In this document: positions 1 to 5,007 of the stretch, in pieces
How positions within the stretch are numbered: position 1 is the stretch's first letter
Layout: every line of letters starts with the position of its first letter
Source: Candidatus Nitrosopumilus sp.
Lineage (GTDB): Archaea; Thermoproteota; Nitrososphaeria; Nitrososphaerales; Nitrosopumilaceae
Direction: 5' to 3'
NCBI GenBank assembly: GCA_022758935.1
Contig: JAEMQG010000140.1
Location: forward strand, 1 to 5,007
Length of the DNA stretch: 5,007 bases
Notes under the pieces: model-generated
What the model saw: only the letters and a program-made list of their open reading frames with translations
Databases searched by the model: none
What the model was told of the DNA's origin: nothing
Program-made: the position numbers and the translations under genes

Positions 1-1
1 A

Positions 2-268
2 ATTTTGACTGGTACATTAGCTAGTCCACATATTTGGGATAGCGGTGACGGTATCGGCGCATGGACTGGTACTGCAGAAGGAATGGAACAGCAAGCAATT
101 AACATCATTGCTGCAGCTATATCTGTAGGGTATGCATTTGGTGTTACAATTGTAATCCTCAAAATAATGGATGCCGTATGGCCTGGCGGAATCAGAGTAA
201 CTCCTAAAGAAGAGGAGATTGGTCTTGATTTGGCACAGCATGGAGAAAGAGCATACGTAAACGAATAA
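2..268 (+). CDS. amt: Ammonium transporter Amt, C-terminal part (5' truncated by window edge)
   Basis: This is the last 88 codons of an Amt/MEP/Rh-family ammonium channel, an integral membrane protein that moves ammonium into the cell as a trimer. The reading frame is open to the left edge, so the true start lies outside the window; the TTG at position 5 is an internal Leu codon. Visible are the LTGTLASP segment, a loop with WDSGDG, a last transmembrane helix (about residues 32-55 of the fragment, AINIIAAAISVGYAFGVTIV), and a cytoplasmic tail with GGIRV, EEEIGLDL and HGE. The GLD...HGE tail is a family hallmark; in the family this tail couples the subunits and contacts GlnK-type PII regulators. 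The frame ends with TAA at 266-268. In an ammonia oxidiser the transporter would serve both assimilation and energy metabolism, which is inference. Family assignment is firm; which Amt paralogue it is cannot be told. Confidence 0.93.
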   Translation: MLTGTLASPHIWDSGDGIGAWTGTAEGMEQQAINIIAAAISVGYAFGVTIVILKIMDAVWPGGIRVTPKEEEIGLDLAQHGERAYVNE

Positions 269-276
269 GGAAAATC

Positions 277-298
277 CTTTTCTTTTCTTTTTATTATT
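277..298 (+). terminator. T-rich archaeal terminator after amt
   Basis: Beginning 8 bases after the amt stop codon there is a pyrimidine stretch with three T runs separated by single C residues (TTTT C TTTT C TTTTT), followed by ATTATT. No stem precedes it. Archaeal RNA polymerase terminates on such T tracts without a hairpin, so this is the likely 3' end of the amt transcript. The exact stop point cannot be read from sequence. Confidence 0.6.
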
Positions 299-304
299 CA
301 AATC

Positions 305-317
305 AAATAAATTTTAC
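305..317 (+). promoter_or_regulatory. Possible TATA box for the rhodanese gene
   Basis: The A/T-only stretch AAATAAATTTTA lies 23-35 bases upstream of the ATG at 340. An archaeal TATA box is normally centred about 25 bases before the transcription start, so initiation would fall at about 333-340, giving a leaderless or nearly leaderless mRNA. That fits the lack of a Shine-Dalgarno motif before the ATG. The whole region is AT-rich, so the box is weakly distinguished from background. Confidence 0.35.
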
Positions 318-339
318 ATCGGTTGTAATTTGATTGAAC

Positions 340-1116
340 ATGATAATTTCTACAACCAAACTTAATTCAATTCTAAATAGTCCAAATATAATACTGATTG
401 ACACACGTTCTTTCAAGGAATACTCAAAAGATCATATCCCAGGAGCTGTACACTTGGACTTGTTTGCATTTCATTGGATTGATACAACAAAGCAAGGCAT
501 TGAAAATTTCAATAGGCAAACTGAAACTCTCTTTTCATTTGTTGGAATTACTGGGGATAAAAAAATTATATTTTACGATGAGGTATCTGGCATGCTAGCT
601 GCAAGAGGTGTTTGGATGCTGATGTATTTTTCACACCCTGACGTATCTATGCTAGATGGAGGAATAAAAAAATGGAAACAAGAAAATCTCCCACTAGAAA
701 CAAAATCAAATGGTTTCAAACCGGCTACATTTTCTGGAAAAATTAATTCAGAAATAATATCTGGATTTGATTATATTCATAATAATTTAGATCATCTGAA
801 AATACTTGATGCCAGATCAGACGAAGAATTCAATGGAAAAATAATTCGAGCTGCTCATGCGGGACATATTCCAAATGCTATGAACATTGATTGGAATCGT
901 AACCTCAATGAAGATGGGACTTTTAAAGACGATGAGGAATTATCAAAACTATATGATGTCCCAAAAAACTCTCAAATTGTAACCTATTGTCAGGGAGCAT
1001 ATCGTGCTGCAAACACCTTTCTTATATTAAAGAAACTTGGATTTGAAAATGTACGTGTATATCTTGGATCATGGGGCGAATGGGGAAATCGATTAGATCT
1101 TCCTGTAGAAAAATAA
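340..1116 (+). CDS. Two-domain rhodanese-like sulfurtransferase
   Basis: This is a complete 258-residue protein of the thiosulfate sulfurtransferase / 3-mercaptopyruvate sulfurtransferase family, close to the usual 270-290 residue length of tandem rhodanese enzymes. Such enzymes move sulfane sulfur from thiosulfate or mercaptopyruvate to a thiol or cyanide acceptor through a Cys persulfide; the protein has no signal peptide and is probably cytosolic. The N-terminal domain shows LIDTRSFKEY (19-28), HIPGA (32-36) and LDGG (105-108), and has Asp80 where the catalytic Cys would sit, as expected for the inactive structural domain. The C-terminal domain shows LDARSDEEF, GHIPNA and the active-site loop CQGAYR with Cys217 and Arg222 (Cys codon 988-990). 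This loop matches neither the bacterial TST type (CRKGVT) nor the MST type (CG-S-G) exactly, so the donor substrate is undecided. I chose ATG 340; an in-frame TTG at 334 would add two residues. No SD is seen. It lies downstream of amt with its own likely promoter, and is convergent with atpI. Confidence 0.9.
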   Translation: MIISTTKLNSILNSPNIILIDTRSFKEYSKDHIPGAVHLDLFAFHWIDTTKQGIENFNRQTETLFSFVGITGDKKIIFYDEVSGMLAARGVWMLMYFSHPDVSMLDGGIKKWKQENLPLETKSNGFKPATFSGKINSEIISGFDYIHNNLDHLKILDARSDEEFNGKIIRAAHAGHIPNAMNIDWNRNLNEDGTFKDDEELSKLYDVPKNSQIVTYCQGAYRAANTFLILKKLGFENVRVYLGSWGEWGNRLDLPVEK

Positions 1117-1145
1117 ATTTCTGGTAATTGAATTTTGCAGGACTG

Positions 1146-1183
1146 TTTTTCCATTACTCCATATAATTTTAGAATGCTTTTTT
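1146..1183 (+). terminator. Probable T-tract termination region after the rhodanese gene
   Basis: Two T runs lie on the + strand downstream of the rhodanese stop codon: five T at 1146-1150 and six T at 1178-1183. No stem immediately precedes either. Both are within the range expected for hairpin-independent archaeal termination. The assignment rests only on T content and position. Confidence 0.35.
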
Positions 1184-1197
1184 GAAGAAACTCGATA

Positions 1198-1218
1198 CAT
1201 CTGAAAAAAATTCAGATG
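1198..1218. repeat. Perfect 8-bp inverted repeat (hairpin) in the convergent spacer
   Basis: CATCTGAA (1198-1205) and TTCAGATG (1211-1218) are exact reverse complements separated by five A. The structure stands in the middle of the 215-base spacer between the ends of the rhodanese gene (+) and atpI (-). On neither strand is it followed directly by a T run, so it does not look like a bacterial-type intrinsic terminator. It could stabilise the 3' ends of the convergent transcripts, bind a dimeric protein, or be chance in AT-rich DNA. Confidence 0.7.
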
Positions 1219-1274
1219 AAAAGAGTAGATATTAGAAAGGCGTAGAGAGTGACAAAGATAGATACTGCCGAATA

Positions 1275-1304
1275 CAAAAATGCCAAAACTAAAACAAGAA
1301 AACC
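1275..1304 (-). terminator. T-rich termination region after atpI
   Basis: Read on the minus strand, starting about 27 bases after the atpI stop, this stretch contains successive T runs (GGTTTTCTTGTTTTAGTTTTGG then CATTTTTG). It has the same style as the tract after amt: repeated T runs and no stem. It is the likely end of the atpI transcript. Confidence 0.5.
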
Positions 1305-1331
1305 TCAGAGAATTAATTTTTCTAATCAGTT

Positions 1332-3431
1332 TTATTTTTTCTTCCAAATGAATTGATTGTAAATCAATTCTGGTCTGATTTGTCTAAATGGTTGAGAACC
1401 ACCCACATACCATTTTGTAAAGAATTCGTACAGGTGCAGTCTGAGGGACTGGATATACACAATCAATCCCTCAATCATCATAATTCCTAGGTTTCCACCA
1501 ATAATCATCGCCATTGCTCCAGGTGATGCTGAACCACCTAACGACGCATATGCATTATTCACTGTCATTAACAACGCTGCATGCACAAGTAACATGATTC
1601 CAAGTCGAGCATAACTGATTGTATGAGCTAAGCTCTCTACAGTTTTTCCTAATAATACTTCCATTAGAACGCTAGCTGGATCTCCTCCTTCTTCTGGATG
1701 TTTCTTTGAATGCAAAATTCCACCAACCATCATCAGAACCATTGATGCAATAACAATAATGGCCGCAATTCTTGTAATAATCCAAACCTGTGCCCAATCA
1801 CCTAGAAATATTGTTACCCAAGGAACAGCTTCTGTATGCACTCTAGAATACATGTTCATTACATCATACTGTGAACCAATTGCACACATCATGATTACAA
1901 CAATTCCTCCATAAAGTGTGATGTTTGGAATTGCCTCTGTGAACATTACAAGTTTATGTCCGTGTTGAGCTAATCCTTTGACACGTAGAACCATTGCCCA
2001 AACTAGATGAACAATTCCAATGAACAGTGAAACTTTGAGAATATTGATTACCTGATCAAATGTAAGTTCTGCAACACTTAGTATTCCAACAATCCAACTA
2101 ACTGGATATAACACTCCACCTTTTTCTAAAAGCCCTTCAAATGGACCCATATGTTCAATATGATATCCAAACATCTCTCCCGTGCCAACACCTGCAATAG
2201 CAGCAGATGCGCCAGAAATTGCAATTAACATTCCCCATCTTGAAAGGTCTCCCTGTCCTTTGAATTTGAATAATAAACCTAATGCCATTAGCAGTAATCC
2301 GTGACCCATATCTGCAAACATCAATCCATAAAAAATTGGCCACATTAGGGCAATCATAGGAGTAGGATCAGGCTCTCCTTTTTTTGGAATACCTTGACTT
2401 TTTGTAATTACTTCAAAAGTTCTTACAAATTTTTTATTTTCAAATAATGTGGGTGATTCATCTCTGAGTTTGGGATCTGTAACATCTTCAATCACTGACA
2501 TCCATTGATTTGTCGACTCTTTGAATTTCTGTTCCATTCTTTTTGGAATATAACCTTGTATTACTGCAAAATGTTTAGTACCACCAGGTTTTCTCATCAT
2601 TTCAAGTACATCTTTTGCGACTAGAGCTTTTTCATGAATAACTAGAATTTCCTGACGTATTTTCTTTTTGTGCACTGCAATCTCCTTAGCTATTGAGCCT
2701 TGTTTTATAGACAGATCTTTTATTTTGGATTCTGCCAACGCATAAGCCTCACTAGGAACTTGTGGAAAACCCTCTGGAATTTTAAATGAATTTGAATTAA
2801 AACTTCTTAGAACTTTTAGAACTTTTTCAGAATCCTCGACATCAGAAATTACTAAAAGAGCAGATTTATCTTTACTCTCTAAATCATATTTGTATATCGT
2901 AATCCCCTCAAGAACACGACTAATTTCTTCATAGTCTGCAGAATTGATAACAAAAAGATTGGTGAAAAAATATTTCATTAATCCAAATCCAGTAAGATCT
3001 ATCTTCATCTTTCTAATTACTTCCAAAGTATCTTTGAGTGATTTGTATTCCTCAATTGAAAGTCTAGTATTTGCTGCGTCTTCTAATAGTTGGGCAGGTT
3101 TATCAATAACTAATGGAGTAATTTTTCTAAGATCATTTATCATATCTTCTATTTCATCTATTTCATAATTTTTTTTCTTGATTACAGTGCCTTTGAAGAG
3201 TATCTCCATAATCCCAACATTTAGTGGAATTCCCAGACCTTTGATTACATCGTCTATTGACTGAAATGTTTTTTGAGCCTCTAATAGGAGATCATCAATT
3301 TCAGGTGTTACCAAATCACTTGCAGAATCTATCTTATGAAACCATTCAAATTCAGTTAATCTTGAAATTGCTTGAGGGGATTCACTTCTTGGTAAAATTA
3401 TAGTCCCTAGTTTAAGATCCGCTGTTGCCAA
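1332..3431 (-). CDS. atpI: A-type ATP synthase subunit I (membrane stator, a-subunit)
   Basis: This 699-residue protein is the archaeal homologue of the V-ATPase a-subunit (V_ATPase_I family, usually 630-700 residues). It forms the ion half-channels next to the K ring and anchors the peripheral stalks. The soluble N-terminal half (about 1-355) has an alpha/beta fold start (LKLGTIILPRSE) and Lys/Glu-rich coiled-coil stretches near 90-140 and 230-285. The membrane half begins at PTPMIALMWPIFYGLMFADM (356-375), the family signature preceding GHG, and shows about eight hydrophobic segments: roughly 359-372, 377-390, 399-424, 461-484, 504-519, 549-573, 595-624 and 640-662. The segment HTISYARLGIMLLVHAAL carries Arg609, matching the essential proton-path arginine of the family (yeast Vph1 Arg735), and SLRLHLYEFF carries a second conserved Arg664. 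The start is TTG at 3429-3431, supported by an AAGGA site five bases upstream and by an in-frame TGA a few codons further up; no in-frame ATG exists between them. It is divergent from atpE. The stop is TAA at 1332-1334. Confidence 0.95.
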   Translation of the reverse strand: MATADLKLGTIILPRSESPQAISRLTEFEWFHKIDSASDLVTPEIDDLLLEAQKTFQSIDDVIKGLGIPLNVGIMEILFKGTVIKKKNYEIDEIEDMINDLRKITPLVIDKPAQLLEDAANTRLSIEEYKSLKDTLEVIRKMKIDLTGFGLMKYFFTNLFVINSADYEEISRVLEGITIYKYDLESKDKSALLVISDVEDSEKVLKVLRSFNSNSFKIPEGFPQVPSEAYALAESKIKDLSIKQGSIAKEIAVHKKKIRQEILVIHEKALVAKDVLEMMRKPGGTKHFAVIQGYIPKRMEQKFKESTNQWMSVIEDVTDPKLRDESPTLFENKKFVRTFEVITKSQGIPKKGEPDPTPMIALMWPIFYGLMFADMGHGLLLMALGLLFKFKGQGDLSRWGMLIAISGASAAIAGVGTGEMFGYHIEHMGPFEGLLEKGGVLYPVSWIVGILSVAELTFDQVINILKVSLFIGIVHLVWAMVLRVKGLAQHGHKLVMFTEAIPNITLYGGIVVIMMCAIGSQYDVMNMYSRVHTEAVPWVTIFLGDWAQVWIITRIAAIIVIASMVLMMVGGILHSKKHPEEGGDPASVLMEVLLGKTVESLAHTISYARLGIMLLVHAALLMTVNNAYASLGGSASPGAMAMIIGGNLGIMMIEGLIVYIQSLRLHLYEFFTKWYVGGSQPFRQIRPELIYNQFIWKKK

Positions 3432-3502
3432 GACAATCCTTGGATAATTTCATTTAGTTTAATATCTTTCTGAATTTACTCTCCCAAACATTAAAATCCA
3501 TT
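3432..3502. promoter_or_regulatory. Divergent promoter region between atpI and atpE
   Basis: Only 71 bases separate the start codons of atpI (-) and atpE (+), so both promoters must lie here or inside the flanking genes. On the + strand TTTAATATC (3458-3466) is a fair TATA box; it predicts initiation near 3487-3490 and a leader of about 15 bases for atpE. On the minus strand TTTTAATG (3497 down to 3490) predicts initiation near 3465 and a leader of about 30 bases that contains the AAGGA site of atpI. The two predicted core promoters interleave, so RNA polymerase could hardly occupy both at once. Boxes are assigned by eye in an AT-rich background. Confidence 0.5.
3437..3441 (-). promoter_or_regulatory. 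Shine-Dalgarno site for the atpI TTG start
   Basis: On the minus strand AAGGA lies five bases before the TTG at 3431-3429. It decides the start, because no ATG is available in frame before the upstream stop. The SD and start codon sit inside a short inverted repeat, CCAAG (3428-3432) and CTTGG (3439-3443), which could partly occlude them in the mRNA. Confidence 0.5.
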
Positions 3503-4120
3503 ATGGATAAATGGCACCCATTGGCATCTAATCCTGCATTAGAACACACAATTGATAAAATTCTAAATAAAAATGAAAAAGATGTTCTGTCTAATATTCA
3601 GCTAGCTCTCTCAGAATCACAAAAAACCATTGATAATGCAATGCCTAAACTAGAACAAGAGTATGATAAAATCATCTCTGATGGTAAAAAAGAGGCAGAC
3701 AAGATCGAAAAACAGATCATCGGTAGTTCTGATCTAGAGGTAAGGAACAAACAGCTTTTGGCATTAGAAATAGCAATCGACAAAGTTTTCACAAAATCAC
3801 TCGATCAAATTGCAAATGCAGATCGTAGTGCCGATTATTCCAATTTAATTAAAACTCTATTGGACGAATCCACTAAAATTTTGGGTACAACTAAAGTAAT
3901 AGTTAGTACCAATTCCAAAGATAAAGACCTGGTACAATCTTTACTATCTAAATATACTGACGCCGAATTATCTTCTCAAACAATTAATTGTCTAGGTGGT
4001 GTTACAGTAAAATCAAAAGACGGTACAATGAAATTTGATAATACCATTGATGCTAGATTTCAACGTCTGAAGCCTTTATTAAGGAAACAAATTTCATCAA
4101 AATTCGGAGTAGGTAATTGA
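3503..4120 (+). CDS. atpE: A-type ATP synthase subunit E (peripheral stalk)
   Basis: This 205-residue protein matches the V/A-type ATPase subunit E family (usually about 185-230 residues). Subunit E forms, with subunit G/H, the peripheral stalk that links the A3B3 head to the membrane subunit I and resists rotation. Residues about 12-75 are a charged, Ala/Lys/Glu-rich helix of coiled-coil type ([14 protein letters not shown] at 59-72). A globular C-terminal domain follows, with [11 protein letters not shown] (164-174) and [19 protein letters not shown] (179-197), which matches the family's conserved GG(V) and N-T-x-x-x-R-x pattern. The start is ATG 3503. A TTG at 3521 would give a 199-residue protein starting just before [13 protein letters not shown] and cannot be excluded. 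No SD precedes the ATG, consistent with a short unstructured leader. The stop codon TGA (4118-4120) is one base before the atpA start, so the two are an operon and probably translationally coupled. Confidence 0.93.
   Translation: MDKWHPLASNPALEHTIDKILNKNEKDVLSNIQLALSESQKTIDNAMPKLEQEYDKIISDGKKEADKIEKQIIGSSDLEVRNKQLLALEIAIDKVFTKSLDQIANADRSADYSNLIKTLLDESTKILGTTKVIVSTNSKDKDLVQSLLSKYTDAELSSQTINCLGGVTVKSKDGTMKFDNTIDARFQRLKPLLRKQISSKFGVGN
4111..4114 (+). promoter_or_regulatory. Shine-Dalgarno site for atpA inside the end of atpE
   Basis: AGGT lies seven bases before the ATG at 4122, and a GGAG at 4106-4109 stands just upstream, both within the last codons of atpE. This is the clearest SD context in the + strand genes here and fits the view that internal operon genes use SD sites while first genes are leaderless or nearly so. 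Confidence 0.45.
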
Positions 4121-4121
4121 T

Positions 4122-5007
4122 ATGGCAGCTAAAGGCAGAATTGTTTGGGTAAGCGGTCCTGCAGTAAGGGCTGATGGAATGTCTGATGCAAAAATGTATG
4201 AGACAGTTGTTGTTGGTAACTCAAAATTAGTAGGCGAAGTAATTCGTTTAACTGGAGATGTAGCATTTATTCAAGTTTACGAATCTACAAGTGGATTAAA
4301 ACCAGGCGAACCAGTCATTGGTACGGGAAATCCACTAAGTGTTTTATTAGGTCCAGGAATTATTGGACAAATTTATGATGGAATTCAAAGACCTCTAAAA
4401 GAATTATCAAAAGCTTCTGGCTCATTTATTGGCAGAGGAATTACAACAACTCCTGTAGATATGACAAAGAAATATCATTTTGTACCAACTGTAAGTAATG
4501 GTGATAAAGTTGAACCAGGAAACGTCATTGGCACTGTCAAAGAGACAGACCTTATTGAAAACTCTATTATGGTTCCACCGGATCATCCTGGTGGAAAGAT
4601 CTCAAATATGGTAAGTGAAGGAGATTACAATCTAGAAACCATACTAGCTACTACTGAAAAAGACGGACAAACAATCTCTCTTAAAATGTATCATAGATGG
4701 CCTGTTAGAACACCACGACCATACAAAAATAGATACGATCCAACAGTTCCACTTATAACAGGACAGCGTGTTATTGACACGTTTTTCCCAATAGCCAAAG
4801 GTGGTACTGGTTCTATTCCAGGTGCATTTGGAACAGGAAAGACAGTTACATTACATCAAATTGCAAAATGGGCTGATTCACAAGTTGTAGTTTACATCGG
4901 ATGTGGTGAAAGAGGAAACGAAATGACTGAAGTACTTGTTGAATTTCCACATCTCAAAGATCCACGCAGTGGCAAACCACTTATGGATAGAACAGTTTTG
5001 GTTGCAA
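4122..5007 (+). CDS. atpA: A-type ATP synthase catalytic subunit A, N-terminal half (3' truncated by window edge)
   Basis: The first 295 codons of the catalytic subunit are present, about half of the usual 580-600 residues. Three A subunits alternate with three B subunits in the cytosolic head and make or hydrolyse ATP. Residues 1-70 form the N-terminal beta-barrel ([28 protein letters not shown]). Residues about 110-190 are the 'non-homologous' insert that distinguishes A/V-type catalytic subunits from F-type beta, including PPDHPGG (152-158). The nucleotide-binding domain follows with RWPVRTPRP (192-200), [18 protein letters not shown] (211-228), the Walker A loop GAFGTGKT (234-241, Lys240 and Thr241) and CGERGNEM (261-268), in which Glu263 is the catalytic base by family analogy. 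No stop or frameshift interrupts the frame. The start ATG follows the atpE stop by one base. The non-catalytic subunit B gene is expected downstream, outside the window. Confidence 0.97.
   Translation, partial: MAAKGRIVWVSGPAVRADGMSDAKMYETVVVGNSKLVGEVIRLTGDVAFIQVYESTSGLKPGEPVIGTGNPLSVLLGPGIIGQIYDGIQRPLKELSKASGSFIGRGITTTPVDMTKKYHFVPTVSNGDKVEPGNVIGTVKETDLIENSIMVPPDHPGGKISNMVSEGDYNLETILATTEKDGQTISLKMYHRWPVRTPRPYKNRYDPTVPLITGQRVIDTFFPIAKGGTGSIPGAFGTGKTVTLHQIAKWADSQVVVYIGCGERGNEMTEVLVEFPHLKDPRSGKPLMDRTVLVA

Noticed and set aside
17..301. 94-codon minus-strand open frame opposite amt
   Set aside because: It is antisense to an unmistakable Amt coding region, and its product is low-complexity and Cys/Ser/Tyr-rich with no recognisable family.
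398..598. 66-codon plus-strand frame inside the rhodanese gene
   Set aside because: It lies in another frame within a gene whose domain motifs are continuous; there is no sign of a frameshift.
1198..1270. Possible C/D-box or other small RNA in the convergent spacer (CTGA at 1201, AGATGA at 1214)
   Set aside because: The boxes are in the wrong order on the + strand, the C-like box does not fit RUGAUGA, and the CTGA is explained by the hairpin. No tRNA-like T-loop or acceptor pairing was found either.
1093..1347. 84-codon minus-strand open frame across the convergent spacer
   Set aside because: It overlaps the ends of both neighbouring genes, its product is a Lys/Phe/Ser-rich string typical of AT-rich non-coding DNA, and no ribosome site or promoter supports it.
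1280..1351. Short plus-strand frame of 23 codons beginning MPKLKQENLREL with a hydrophobic end
   Set aside because: It is too short, overlaps the 3' end of atpI, and has neither a promoter nor an SD; its hydrophobic end is explained by T-rich DNA.
2944..3168. 74-codon plus-strand open frame inside atpI
   Set aside because: It is an antisense shadow of the well-supported atpI coding sequence, with an Ile/Ser-rich product and no initiation signals.

Overview
The window comes from an AT-rich archaeal genome, most likely an ammonia-oxidising thaumarchaeon of the Nitrosopumilus type. This rests on gene content and protein character: an Amt ammonium transporter, an A-type (archaeal/vacuolar-like) ATP synthase, strong A/T bias at third codon positions, few Shine-Dalgarno sites and T-tract ends instead of hairpin terminators. 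The assignment is recognition from the protein sequences, not a search.

Layout. Positions 2-268 (+) hold the 3' end of an ammonium transporter gene, followed by a T-rich terminator. Positions 340-1116 (+) encode a complete two-domain rhodanese sulfurtransferase with a Cys active site in its second domain. A 215-base spacer between convergent genes (1117-1331) holds T-rich ends for both strands and a perfect 8-bp hairpin. Positions 1332-3431 (-) encode the membrane stator subunit I (a-subunit) of the A-type ATP synthase. A 71-base divergent spacer (3432-3502) must carry promoters for both directions. Positions 3503-4120 (+) encode the peripheral-stalk subunit E. From 4122 (+) the catalytic subunit A begins and runs off the right edge, with Walker A and GER motifs visible.

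How the genes work together. Subunit I carries the half-channels for ion flow through the membrane. Subunit E is part of the peripheral stalk that holds the catalytic head still, and subunit A is the nucleotide-hydrolysing/synthesising subunit. They are parts of one machine, but atpI is transcribed away from atpE-atpA, which differs from the collinear order familiar from euryarchaeal ATPase operons. Amt supplies ammonium, the energy substrate of an ammonia oxidiser, so energy uptake and ATP synthesis genes lie close together. The rhodanese between them has no evident direct role in either.

I saw no mobile element, CRISPR array, tRNA, rRNA or clear novel system. The main points of interest are the divergent atpI/atpE arrangement with its compact shared promoter region, the absence of subunits C and F between E and A, and the hairpin in the convergent spacer.
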